Source: Clostridia bacterium
GTDB taxonomy: Bacteria > Bacillota > Clostridia > Oscillospirales > Butyricicoccaceae
Reading direction: 5' to 3'
DNA length: 64,000 bases
Assembly: GCA_017559995.1 (NCBI GenBank)
Contig: JAFYPP010000041.1
Coordinates: 21,442 to 85,441, forward strand
The notes under the pieces are model-generated. The model had not been told where the DNA came from and ran no database searches. It saw only the letters and a list, made by a program, of their open reading frames with translations. Below, piece by piece: positions 45,021 through 54,882 of this stretch (positions are counted from its first letter, which is position 1; every line of letters begins with the position of its first letter). Made by a program: the position numbers and the translations under genes.

Positions 45021-45770
45021 TCAACCTTCCAGTTCTTCTCGTTTCGCGTTGTGTCGGCGTTCCTGCCGCAGCACTTCGGCAAGTACTGCCAGAAACTCGC
45101 TGTTGGTGGGTCTGTCACGGAACAGTTCCCGCTGCCGCAGGCAGCCCTCCTTCTGCCACGCGGCCAGCACGGCGGAACGGATGGCACGCTCTACATTGAC
45201 CGCCGTGGTGCGGAACATCGCCGCCACGGCGGGATAGATCACTTTGGTCACGCTGACCTGTTCTTCCGGCATATCCGCGGCACGGCGCACCGCTTCTCGC
45301 GCGTAGCGGAAGCCCTTGCATCGCATACTCAATCCCATTTCCCGCAGCAGCCGCGTAATGCGCTCGTCGTCGTCCGCTTCCCGACAGGTCTGTCGATACA
45401 CCGCATGGCTGCAGCAGCGCATGATCCGCTCACCCAGCAAGCCGATGTCACAGGGCAGCGCCGTATAATAGGCCGGACGCATCCGGCACAGATCGGCTCG
45501 GATCTGCTGGCTGAAATAGCCGCTGAGCACGATAAACTCCGGCTGGGAGGGCAGATCCATGACACGGATGGTCTGCATGACCGCAAGGCCGTCCCGTCCG
45601 GGCAGCAGCACATTCAGGACGATCAATTCCGGCATTTTTGCTTCGGCACGTTGCAGAAGTTCCAGTCCGTCTGTCACACATTCCACCTGTGCCGCGGGAA
45701 TGCGCCGTGCGAGTTCCGCACACAGCATTTCACAAAAATCCATGTCGCTGTCCGCAATGACGATCCGCAT
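45021..45770 (-). CDS. Spo0A-family response regulator with degenerate receiver
   Basis: A 249-residue protein. The C-terminal effector domain (about 135-245) is clearly Spo0A-type: SVTKVIYPAVAAMFRTTA (about 173-190), VERAIRSAVLAAW (193-205) and RPTNSEFLAVLAEVLR. The N-terminal receiver (1-120) is recognisable (LLPGRDGLAVMQTIR), but the phosphoacceptor Asp is Asn53 (VLNVLLP), the second acidic-pocket Asp is Ser8 (IADSDMD) and the switch Lys is Leu105 (TALPCD). Phosphorylation by the usual phosphorelay therefore looks impossible. It may be a phosphorylation-independent sporulation regulator or a paralogue beside a normal Spo0A elsewhere. AGGAG at 6 bases fixes the ATG. It sits directly upstream of spoIIIAA. 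Confidence 0.85.
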   Translation of the reverse strand: MRIVIADSDMDFCEMLCAELARRIPAAQVECVTDGLELLQRAEAKMPELIVLNVLLPGRDGLAVMQTIRVMDLPSQPEFIVLSGYFSQQIRADLCRMRPAYYTALPCDIGLLGERIMRCCSHAVYRQTCREADDDERITRLLREMGLSMRCKGFRYAREAVRRAADMPEEQVSVTKVIYPAVAAMFRTTAVNVERAIRSAVLAAWQKEGCLRQRELFRDRPTNSEFLAVLAEVLRQERRHNAKREELEG

Positions 45771-45810
45771 ACCGCACTCCTCCGTTTCCCTCTTCGTTAC
45801 TGCTACGATA

Positions 45811-45830
45811 CCACAGGAATCCACAGGATT
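45811..45830. repeat. Two tandem 10-bp direct repeats upstream of the Spo0A-like gene
   Basis: CCACAGGAAT and CCACAGGATT stand head to tail (9 of 10 bases equal), one helical turn apart, 41-60 bases before the start codon. The phase and position suggest a regulator or sigma-factor contact site; it is not a 0A box (TGTCGAA). It could also be chance. Confidence 0.4.
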
Positions 45831-45869
45831 CAACCCATTTCGCCTGTATTCGGCGCTGTTTCGTTCGTC

Positions 45870-45912
45870 AAAAATCGCGCGTTTCCGGCACTATGTCCAG
45901 GAAAACGCGCGA
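45870..45912. terminator. Terminator between ligA and the Spo0A-like gene
   Basis: Imperfect stem tcgcgcgtttcc/ggaaaacgcgcga with a 13-base loop, five T on the minus strand side (45870-45874 in complement) and ctttttat on the plus side. It lies 20 bases after the ligA stop, so it should end the ligA transcript. Confidence 0.7.
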
Positions 45913-45932
45913 CTTTTTATCAAATATGACGA

Positions 45933-47921
<1,989 letters not shown>

Positions 47922-47955
47922 TTACACGCTCCTGTCGCTTCATACCGTTGTGGAT

Positions 47956-47984
47956 AGTATACCATGCTTTTTACTCTGTAGCAA
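47956..47984 (-). promoter_or_regulatory. Sigma-A promoter of ligA
   Basis: Minus strand TTGCTA (47979-47984), 17-base spacer, TATACT (47956-47961) with a TGG extended -10. It overlaps the last codons of yunB, so ligA is uncoupled from sporulation-controlled yunB. Confidence 0.7.
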
Positions 47985-48594
47985 CATTTTCCCCGTATAC
48001 CAACGGCACGTCTCCCCGGATCAGCACTTCCTCCAGAGGGATCCTTTGCTCGCACAGAATGGTTTTATTTCCGCCGGGGAGAAGAACGGTCATTTCCACC
48101 TGGACCTCCAGGATCGCCCGGTAAAGCACCTGATTGATCCCCGCGGATCGCAGGTCGGACGACACCGCCGTGCGGGCCGCTCCGACAGGAACAAACCGAA
48201 AGACCACTTCCGGCCCCCTGTCCATCAGCAAAAGGCTGTCCAGCACCGTACCCAACCGTACGTGGTGGCTTTGTTCGCCCAGGTGTTCCAACCGATCCGC
48301 AAGCTGCACGGAAACCGATTGTTGAAACGCTCTTGCCGCCTTACTATCCAATTGGAAAGCATTTGCGCCTTCAGCACCTGTAAAGTCAATTAGCTTTCCA
48401 TCTGTTTCGGCGTTGGAAACCGCTTCCGCCGTGCAGCGCACCACAAGATTGCGGCATCTGTTTTCCCCATAAATGGCCACAAGACTTCGCGTCTCTCTGT
48501 ATCCGTTCAAAAAGCCCACGAAAATTGCCGCCGCCAACATCCATCGCGAAATCCGCTCCCACCGCACACGGAGTGGCCTCCTTCTTCGCCGCAT
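47971..48594 (-). CDS. yunB: Sporulation protein YunB
   Basis: A 207-residue protein with an N-terminal membrane segment (about 19-35, SRWMLAAAIFVGFLNGY) and a YunB-type body (RSLVAIYGENRCRNL; DLRSAGINQVLYRAILEVQV; LEEVLIRGDVPLVYGE). YunB is a sigma-E gene product in Bacillus subtilis that affects spore formation by an unknown mechanism. The ATG at 48592-48594 is preferred since GAGGTG lies about 9 bases upstream. It is divergent from sigK, sharing a 117-base intergenic region. Confidence 0.88.
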   Translation of the reverse strand: MRRRRRPLRVRWERISRWMLAAAIFVGFLNGYRETRSLVAIYGENRCRNLVVRCTAEAVSNAETDGKLIDFTGAEGANAFQLDSKAARAFQQSVSVQLADRLEHLGEQSHHVRLGTVLDSLLLMDRGPEVVFRFVPVGAARTAVSSDLRSAGINQVLYRAILEVQVEMTVLLPGGNKTILCEQRIPLEEVLIRGDVPLVYGENVATE

Positions 48595-48677
48595 CGTCCC
48601 CATCACCTCGTTTTATATTTATGCTTCTCCGAAGAAAATAGCGCTCGGCCGGACTTGCAACAGACAAACCCGCACCG

Positions 48678-48685
48678 CATACACT
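48678..48685 (+). promoter_or_regulatory. Candidate sigma-E/sigma-K -10 element for sigK
   Basis: CATACACT matches the -10 of sigma-E (CATACAmT) and of sigma-K (CATAnnnT). A possible sigma-K-type AC element is 15 bases upstream (48659-48662). It lies 27 bases before the sigK ATG, whose ribosome site AAAGGAGG is at 48698-48704. Sigma-K genes are normally driven by sigma-E and then sigma-K itself. Confidence 0.42.
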
Positions 48686-48711
48686 GCCCCATGTGACAAA
48701 GGAGGTAGATT

Positions 48712-49407
48712 ATGCTGTCATTCGCTTCCCTGCTGTTCAGCGAAGGATTGTTTTGGATGCTTCGGGTCTCACCCATATCCGGCTCCTTCCCGCCGCCCTT
48801 TTCCGCGGCACAGGAAAAAGAGGCGCTGGAGGCCATGCAGGCCGGTGATCTTTCCGCAAAGGATCGGCTCATCGAGCACAACCTGCGGCTGGTCGCCCAC
48901 GTGGTCAAAAAATATTACGCGGCCCGTGAGGATCAGGACGATCTGGTTTCCATCGGCACCATTGGCCTGATCAAGGCGGTGTCCACCTTCAAGCCGGACA
49001 AAAATATCCGGCTTGCCACCTACGCCTGTCGATGCATCGAAAACGAGATCCTGATGTATTTCCGCAGCCAGCGAAAGCTGAGCCAGGAGGTTTCCCTTTC
49101 CGATCCCATCGACGGCGAGGGCGACGGCGACGCGCTCTCGCTTTTGGACGTTTTAAGCAGCGATGACGATTTGCTGGAGCAGGTGGAACTGTCCGATCGG
49201 TATCACCTGCTGCATCAATACATCCGGCAGGCCCTGGACGCCAGAGAGCGGCAGATCCTTTTGCTGCGGTACGGCCTGTCCGGCCATGCGCCCATGGCCC
49301 AGCGGGAAGTGGCCCTGCAGTGCGGCATTTCCCGTTCGTATGTATCCCGCATCGAAAAAAAAGCGTTGTTAAAATTGGCAGATTGTTTTCAGTCGGGCCG
49401 TTCATGA
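48712..49407 (+). CDS. sigK: RNA polymerase sporulation sigma factor SigK (pro-form)
   Basis: A 231-residue mother-cell sigma factor. Region 2 is IEHNLRLVAHVVKKYY...DLVSIGTIGLIKAVSTF...ATYACRCIENEILMYFRS, and region 4 ends with ISRSYVSRIEKKALLKL. An N-terminal hydrophobic extension (about residues 1-27, MLSFASLLFSEGLFWML) matches a pro-sequence removed by SpoIVFB-type proteolysis. The gene is uninterrupted, so there is no skin-type insertion. AAGGAGG precedes the ATG. It drives late mother-cell genes such as dpaAB and coat genes. Convergent or divergent neighbours are ligA/yunB. Confidence 0.96.
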   Translation: MLSFASLLFSEGLFWMLRVSPISGSFPPPFSAAQEKEALEAMQAGDLSAKDRLIEHNLRLVAHVVKKYYAAREDQDDLVSIGTIGLIKAVSTFKPDKNIRLATYACRCIENEILMYFRSQRKLSQEVSLSDPIDGEGDGDALSLLDVLSSDDDLLEQVELSDRYHLLHQYIRQALDARERQILLLRYGLSGHAPMAQREVALQCGISRSYVSRIEKKALLKLADCFQSGRS

Positions 49408-49461
49408 TTTCTCCGAAACAGGAAATGCTATCACCGATACCTGAATCAGGAGGAATGTAAG

Positions 49462-50085
49462 ATGAATCGAAAATGGTTCGCGCTGGTGCTTGCCTGCGTG
49501 CTTTTGCTGTCGCTGGCAGCCGCCTGCGGCAGAAAAGACGATGCCGGCAACGCCCAGAATAACGACACGAACAACGAAATGACCACCCCTACGGAAAACG
49601 TTGGCAGCAACACCAACACCCCTGGCAACATGGCTCCCGGAAATCAGTTGGGCAACTACCCCGACACTCCCGATGACCCCAATTACCGGGATCCCGTGTT
49701 CCCCGACTCGCTGGCCACCATGGACGCCGAAGTGGCGGTGGACGATCTGTTCGACACCATCGGCCTGACCCGGGACGATCTGGATACCGCTATGCGTGAC
49801 TTTGAGATGGCGGAAGGCGGTACCGACGACGTACCCACCTACCGTCATAAATTGCTGGGTATGGACGCGGATATCTCCTACGGGTTTGACGACGATCACA
49901 TCATCAACAAGGTCACCGTCAAAACCCAGCCCGACTCGGCCGATGAATGGCGGCAGGAACTTTCCGGTATTTTGGGCGCTGTCCAGGCCGAGGACGATCC
50001 CAACAGCTGGATGTACAATGACAATCAGGTAAAGGTTTCCGAAATGGGCGACCACGTGGTGATCACCATCGGAAAAAAAGCCTAA
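49462..50085 (+). CDS. Putative lipoprotein of unknown function
   Basis: A 207-residue protein with a lipoprotein signal peptide (residues 1-22; lipobox LAAAC with lipidated Cys22), an Asn/Thr/Pro-rich linker (about 26-80) and a C-terminal globular part (about 85-207; VDDLFDTIGLTRDDLDTAM and DADISYGFDDDHIINKVTV). No known family is recognised. AGGAGG is 8 bases before the ATG. It follows sigK by 54 bases and ends at a terminator, so it may be read from sigK or independently. Located on the outer face of the membrane. Confidence 0.75.
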   Translation: MNRKWFALVLACVLLLSLAAACGRKDDAGNAQNNDTNNEMTTPTENVGSNTNTPGNMAPGNQLGNYPDTPDDPNYRDPVFPDSLATMDAEVAVDDLFDTIGLTRDDLDTAMRDFEMAEGGTDDVPTYRHKLLGMDADISYGFDDDHIINKVTVKTQPDSADEWRQELSGILGAVQAEDDPNSWMYNDNQVKVSEMGDHVVITIGKKA

Positions 50086-50088
50086 AAC

Positions 50089-50115
50089 AAAAAGCACCCC
50101 AACCGGGGTGCTTTT
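50089..50115. terminator. Terminator after the lipoprotein gene
   Basis: Perfect 7-bp stem gcacccc/ggggtgc with loop aacc, flanked by five A on the left and TTTT on the right, so it can serve both the lipoprotein gene and the convergent zinc-ribbon gene. Confidence 0.85.
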
Positions 50116-50128
50116 CCGTTTCTTTGGT

Positions 50129-50356
50129 TTATTCGCCGGGACTCATGGGGATGACTTTGCCGATGTTCCAGGTGCTGGTGGCACGCTGCATGGCAAGCTG
50201 CCGTTCCTCTTCGTTTTTATAGGGAACTTCGGCGGTATGACAGCCGCAATCCAGGCAGGTCACATAGACACACCAACCCTCTTCTTCTTCCAGCAGCGCG
50301 GGGCCCTGGCACAGAGGACAATCCAGCAGCTCGGTAATTTCCTTGTTATCCATCAT
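50129..50356 (-). CDS. Lar-like small zinc-ribbon protein
   Basis: A 75-residue protein with two cysteine pairs, CPLCQGPALL and CLDCGCHTAEV, then an EEERQLAMQRATSTWNIG helix. The order CPxC, 15-20 residues, CxxC, then A..WN is that of the Lar_restr_allev (restriction alleviation) family, usually carried by phages. No phage genes are nearby, so the role here is uncertain and it may be a general zinc-ribbon protein. The ATG at 50354-50356 has AGGAG 6 bases upstream. Confidence 0.6.
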   Translation of the reverse strand: MMDNKEITELLDCPLCQGPALLEEEEGWCVYVTCLDCGCHTAEVPYKNEEERQLAMQRATSTWNIGKVIPMSPGE

Positions 50357-50443
50357 GCTATCTCCTTTTATCAAAACGCAAACTTATTTGTTGTTCAGCA
50401 TACGCTTGTTGTAACCCACCGTGTCCGGGCACGGCTCACACAT

Positions 50444-50472
50444 AGTATACCACAAGGTTGCCCAGCGGACAA
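50444..50472 (-). promoter_or_regulatory. Sigma-A promoter of the Lar-like gene
   Basis: Minus strand TTGTCC (50467-50472), 17-base spacer, TATACT (50444-50449). It implies an 80-base leader holding a small hairpin (ccgtg/cacgg at about 50418-50433). Confidence 0.6.
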
Positions 50473-50575
50473 GGCACTTCTGCATTTCTTCATTTTCGGA
50501 ACTTTTCTCCGGTAAATACCGGTTAAGATTTGGTAAATTTACATATTAGTCATTGTTTTTTAACAGTTTCCCGTA

Positions 50576-50604
50576 TGTACAGAGCCGCAAAAAAGTGCTA
50601 AAAT
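50576..50604 (+). promoter_or_regulatory. Promoter of the activase-type gene
   Basis: TGTACA (50576-50581), 17-base spacer, TAAAAT (50599-50604) with a TGC extended -10, about 50 bases before the ATG. Between this and the Lar-like promoter (50473-50575) is an AT-rich stretch where I see no further feature. Confidence 0.5.
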
Positions 50605-50654
50605 TCGACCGTTAATTGTTTCCATTTTTTGAAGTATATTCAGGAGGCATTTCC

Positions 50655-53600
50655 ATGGAATTCTATCGCGCGGGTATTGACATCGGCTCCACCACCGTCA
50701 AACTGGTGCTGCTGGATGCGCAAGACCGGCTTCTCTTTGGAAAATATGTCCGTCACGGCGCGCGTACCCAGGAAGCGCTGGCCGGCCTGTTGCAGGACGC
50801 CCGCCGAGAGGTGGGCGATTGTTCCGTCATTCCGCGGATCACCGGTTCCGGTTCCATCAATTTAGGCAAGGCCCTGGGCATCCCTTTTGTACAGGAGGTA
50901 GTCGCCGTGGCCTCCGCCCTGCAAAAGGCGGCGCCCCAGACCGATGTTGCCATCGAACTGGGCGGCGAGGACGCCAAGATCATTTATTTTAAGGGCGGCC
51001 TGGAAGAGCGCATGAACGGCGTCTGTGCCGGCGGTACCGGCGCGTTCATCGATCAGATGGCTGCCCTTCTGCAGACCGACGCGGCGGGTTTGAACGCCGA
51101 AGCGGCGAATTATCGGGAGATCTATCCCATTGCCGCCCGGTGCGGCGTATTCGCCAAGACCGATATCCAGCCGCTGATCAATGAGGGCGCCACCAAGGCA
51201 GACCTTGCCGCCTCCATCTTTCAGGCCGTGGTGCAGCAAACCATTTCCGGTCTGGCCTGCGGCAAGCCCATCCGTGGCTGCGTCGCCTTTTTGGGTGGCC
51301 CGCTGCACTTTTTGCCCGAGCTGAAAAAGGCTTTCGTCCGCACCTTAAAACTCACCCCCGAAACCACGGTGGATCCCGAAAACGCTCACCTGTTTGCCGC
51401 CATGGGCGCCGCTCTGGCCGCCGACGGGCAGGCCGCCGTACCGCTGCACGAACTGCAGCAGCGTCTGGAAAAAGGCGTGGAACTGGCCTTCGAACTCAAG
51501 CGTTTGGAACCGCTGTTTGCCGACCGCTCGCAATATGACGCGTTCCGCGCACGCCACGATAAGGCCGTAGTCGCAAAGGCGCCGCTGGAAACCTATCACG
51601 GTGACTGCTTTTTGGGCATTGACGCCGGTTCCACCACCACGAAAATGGCCCTGATCGGCAGCGACGGCCAATTGCTGCACGCCTTTTACGCCAACAACCA
51701 AGGCAATCCCATCAAAACGGCTATGAACGCCATGGCCCAGCTGCGGGACCGCATGCCCAGGGACGCACGCATCGTCCGTTCCTGCTCCACCGGTTACGGT
51801 GAGGCCCTGCTGAAGTCCGCCTTCCGTCTGGATGAGGGCGAGGTGGAAACCATCGCCCACTGCACCGCCGCCGCTTTCTTTGATCCCCAAGTGGATTGCG
51901 TCCTGGACATCGGCGGACAGGACATGAAGTGCATCAAGTTGAAAAACGGCGTAGTGGAAAACGTCCTGCTGAACGAAGCCTGCTCCTCCGGATGCGGCTC
52001 TTTCATTGAGAACTTTGCCAACTCCCTTGGCTTTACCGCGGAAGCTTTTGCCCAGGAAGCGCTGTTTGCCCGGCATCCCGTGGATCTCGGCACCCGCTGT
52101 ACGGTGTTTATGAACTCCAACGTGAAGCAGGCACAAAAGGAAGGCGCCGCCGTTTCCGACATCTCCGCCGGTCTGGCTTACTCCGTCATCAAAAACGCCC
52201 TGTTCAAGGTCATCAAACTGGCGGACGCTTCCGACCTGGGCAGGCATATCGTGGTACAGGGCGGAACCTTTTATAATCAAGCCGTACTCCGTGCCTTTGA
52301 AACCATTGCGGACGTTCAGGCCACCTGCCCCGACATTTCGGGCATTATGGGCGCTTTCGGCGCTGCGCTGCTGGCTCGGCAGCGGTATCGCGGACAGGAA
52401 AGCTCCATGCTTTCGCTGGATGAGATCACCGCTCTTACATACACCACAGCCACCGCGCGTTGCGGCGGCTGTTCCAACAACTGTATGCTCACCGTCAACA
52501 CCTTTCCCGGCAATCGCCGCCACGTTACCGGAAACCGCTGTGAAAAAGGTTTGGGCGGCCGTGGCGCCGCCGTGGGTGTCCCCAATCTTTTCGCCTACAA
52601 GCGGCAGCGGTTGTTTAACTATGCGCCGCTGGAAGCGGCACAGGCGCCCCGCGGCGTGATCGGCATTCCCCGGGTGCTCAATCTGTATGAAAACTACCCC
52701 TTCTGGGCAACCTTTTTTCAGGAACTGGGCTTCCGTGTGGTGCTTTCCCCCTTCTCCGACCGGGAACTCTATGCCTGTGGTATGGAGTCCATCCCCTCGG
52801 AATCGGAATGCTATCCCGCCAAATTGGCCCACGGTCACGTGCAGTGGCTCATCGACCGGGGCATTACGACCATTTTCCACCCCTGTGTTTTCTATGAAAA
52901 GCAGGAGACCCCCTCGGCCCAGAATCACTTCAACTGCCCTATCGTGGTCTCCTATCCCGAGAACCTGAAGAATAACGTAGAGGCGGTTACAGACGGTCAG
53001 ATCCGCTATATCCGTCCCTTTATGGCCTTCACCTCGGAAAAGGTCACCGCCGACCGTCTTGTGAACGAGTGCCGAAAGCAGTGGGACATTCCCGAAGCGG
53101 AGGTTCGCGCGGCGGTCCGGAAGGCCTGGGCCGAGCAACAGCAGGCCAAGGCCGACATCCGCAAAGCCGGCGAAGAGGCCCTCTCCTGGATGGCCGAAAA
53201 CGGCAAGCGGGGCATCGTTCTGACCGGACGCCCCTATCACATAGATCCCGAGATCAACCATGGCATCCCCGAACTGATCGCGTCGTACGATCTGGCAGTG
53301 CTCACAGAGGACAGTCTGCCCCTGGATTTTGACCCCCAGCGGCCTCTCCGGGTGGTGGATCAGTGGGTCTATCATTCCAGACTGTATTCCGCCGCCGAGT
53401 TTGTCGCCCACCGTAACGATCTGGAACTGATCCAGCTGAACTCCTTCGGCTGCGGTCTGGATGCCGTCACCACCGATCAGGTCAGCGAGATCCTGGAGGG
53501 CTGCGGCAAGCTCTACACCATTCTCAAGATCGACGAAGTGAACAATCTGGGCGCTGCCCGCATCCGCATCCGCAGCCTGCTGGCAGCCATGAATATGCGC

Positions 53601-54878
53601 CGGGACAGCGGTATCCTCCCGACAGTCAAACCGCTGACCTATCCGCGCAAGGAGTTCACACAGGATATGCGGGAGAGCGGCTACACCATCCTCTGTCCCC
53701 AGATGAGTCCCATTCACTTTGAACTGCTGGAGCCGGTATTCTTCAAGCACGGCTACCGCATTGAGGTGCTGAACAACGACAACCGCACCGCCATCGACGT
53801 GGGTCTCAAATACGTCAACAACGACGCCTGTTTCCCTTCCATCACGGTGGTTGGCCAAATCATGGAGGCCGTTCTCTCCGGCCGCTACGACCTGAACAAA
53901 CTGGCCATTATCATGTCCCAAACCGGCGGCTGCTGCCGCGCCAGCAACTACGTGGCCTTTATTCGCCGCGCGCTGGACAAAGCGGGTCTGCCCCACATTC
54001 CCGTCATCTCCCTCAACGCCAACGGTATGGAGAAAAACGAAGGCTTCCGGCTGTCCCCCGCGCTGCTGCTGGATGCCGCGCACGCCATCGTATACGGCGA
54101 TCTGTTCCTGCGCTGCCTGTACCGTGTGCGACCTTATGAAGCCGTTGCCGGTTCGGCCAATGCCCTTCACCGGCAGTGGAAAGACATCTGCATCCGTCAG
54201 CTTGTGCGCCATGACCGCAGTTACCGCAGCGTGTGCCGGGGCATCGTGGAAGCCTTCGACACGCTCCCCATTGACGAAAAGCTGAAAAAGCCCCGTGTGG
54301 GCGTGGTCGGAGAGATCCTGGTGAAATATATGCCCCTTGCCAACAACCATCTGGTGGAACTGCTGGAAAAGGAAGGCGCCGAGGCCGTGGTCCCCGACCT
54401 GATGGACTTCCTCAACTACTGCGTTTACAACAAAGAATACCAGTATCAAAATCTGGGTCATCCCTGGACCTCCGCTGCCATCGCGCGGATCGCTGTGGCC
54501 GCCATCCGGCTGCTGCGCGCCCCTGCTTTGCGGGCTTTGGAGAAAAGCCGCCGCTTCGACCCGCCCATGCCCATCGGCAAGGTCGCGCAGCTGGCCAAGC
54601 CCTTCCTGTCCATCGGCAACCAGTACGGAGAAGGCTGGTTCCTCACCGGTGAAATGGCCGAACTGCTCACAGAGGGCGCGCCCAACATCGTCTGCATCCA
54701 GCCCTTTGCCTGTCTGCCCAATCACGTGGTGGGCAAAGGCGTCATCAAGCAGTTGAAAAAAGCCTATCCCTGTGCTAACATTGTGGCGGTGGATTACGAT
54801 CCCGGTGCCTCCGAGGTCAACCAGCTCAACCGCATCAAGTTGATGCTGTCCACCGCAAAGAAAAACCTGGAGGAATGA
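50655..54878 (+). CDS. Giant 2-hydroxyacyl-CoA dehydratase activase-related protein (two BcrAD/BadFG domains plus DUF2229)
   Basis: A 1407-residue fusion. Residues about 4-265: first activase-type ASKHA ATPase (GIDIGSTTVKLVLLD), with the bridging-cluster cysteines in CAGGTGAFI (about 124) and ARCGVFAKTD (about 162). Residues about 318-600: second ATPase domain (LGIDAGSTTTKMALIG, DIGGQDMK, EACSSGCGSFIEN). Residues about 602-615: cysteine-rich CGGCSNNCML. Residues about 675-1000: DUF2229 (ESECYPAKLAHGHVQWL). The rest resembles HgdB-type dehydratase subunits (NNDACFPSITVVGQIMEAV, QTGGCCRASNYV). Small activases inject an electron into 2-hydroxyacyl-CoA dehydratases with ATP; in the giant form the substrate is unknown. 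No dehydratase subunits or CoA-transferase are nearby. AGGAGG 7 bases before the ATG fixes the start. Confidence 0.88.
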   Translation: MEFYRAGIDIGSTTVKLVLLDAQDRLLFGKYVRHGARTQEALAGLLQDARREVGDCSVIPRITGSGSINLGKALGIPFVQEVVAVASALQKAAPQTDVAIELGGEDAKIIYFKGGLEERMNGVCAGGTGAFIDQMAALLQTDAAGLNAEAANYREIYPIAARCGVFAKTDIQPLINEGATKADLAASIFQAVVQQTISGLACGKPIRGCVAFLGGPLHFLPELKKAFVRTLKLTPETTVDPENAHLFAAMGAALAADGQAAVPLHELQQRLEKGVELAFELKRLEPLFADRSQYDAFRARHDKAVVAKAPLETYHGDCFLGIDAGSTTTKMALIGSDGQLLHAFYANNQGNPIKTAMNAMAQLRDRMPRDARIVRSCSTGYGEALLKSAFRLDEGEVETIAHCTAAAFFDPQVDCVLDIGGQDMKCIKLKNGVVENVLLNEACSSGCGSFIENFANSLGFTAEAFAQEALFARHPVDLGTRCTVFMNSNVKQAQKEGAAVSDISAGLAYSVIKNALFKVIKLADASDLGRHIVVQGGTFYNQAVLRAFETIADVQATCPDISGIMGAFGAALLARQRYRGQESSMLSLDEITALTYTTATARCGGCSNNCMLTVNTFPGNRRHVTGNRCEKGLGGRGAAVGVPNLFAYKRQRLFNYAPLEAAQAPRGVIGIPRVLNLYENYPFWATFFQELGFRVVLSPFSDRELYACGMESIPSESECYPAKLAHGHVQWLIDRGITTIFHPCVFYEKQETPSAQNHFNCPIVVSYPENLKNNVEAVTDGQIRYIRPFMAFTSEKVTADRLVNECRKQWDIPEAEVRAAVRKAWAEQQQAKADIRKAGEEALSWMAENGKRGIVLTGRPYHIDPEINHGIPELIASYDLAVLTEDSLPLDFDPQRPLRVVDQWVYHSRLYSAAEFVAHRNDLELIQLNSFGCGLDAVTTDQVSEILEGCGKLYTILKIDEVNNLGAARIRIRSLLAAMNMRRDSGILPTVKPLTYPRKEFTQDMRESGYTILCPQMSPIHFELLEPVFFKHGYRIEVLNNDNRTAIDVGLKYVNNDACFPSITVVGQIMEAVLSGRYDLNKLAIIMSQTGGCCRASNYVAFIRRALDKAGLPHIPVISLNANGMEKNEGFRLSPALLLDAAHAIVYGDLFLRCLYRVRPYEAVAGSANALHRQWKDICIRQLVRHDRSYRSVCRGIVEAFDTLPIDEKLKKPRVGVVGEILVKYMPLANNHLVELLEKEGAEAVVPDLMDFLNYCVYNKEYQYQNLGHPWTSAAIARIAVAAIRLLRAPALRALEKSRRFDPPMPIGKVAQLAKPFLSIGNQYGEGWFLTGEMAELLTEGAPNIVCIQPFACLPNHVVGKGVIKQLKKAYPCANIVAVDYDPGASEVNQLNRIKLMLSTAKKNLEE

Positions 54879-54882
54879 CCCT

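Noticed and set aside
50384..50443. Tiny minus-strand frame of 19 codons (MCEPCPDTVGYNKRMLNNK) in the leader of the Lar-like gene
   Set aside because: Its ATG is directly next to the -10 box, so it would precede the transcript start, and it has no ribosome site. It could only matter if transcription starts further upstream.
51345..54725. Very long open frame antisense to the activase giant (about 1100 codons); similar long antisense frames oppose alaS (9945-13019) and ortB (4309-5868)
   Set aside because: They mirror strongly biased GC-rich genes on the other strand, have low-complexity translations rich in Gly/His/Gln/Val, and show no ribosome sites or family resemblance. They are reading-frame shadows.
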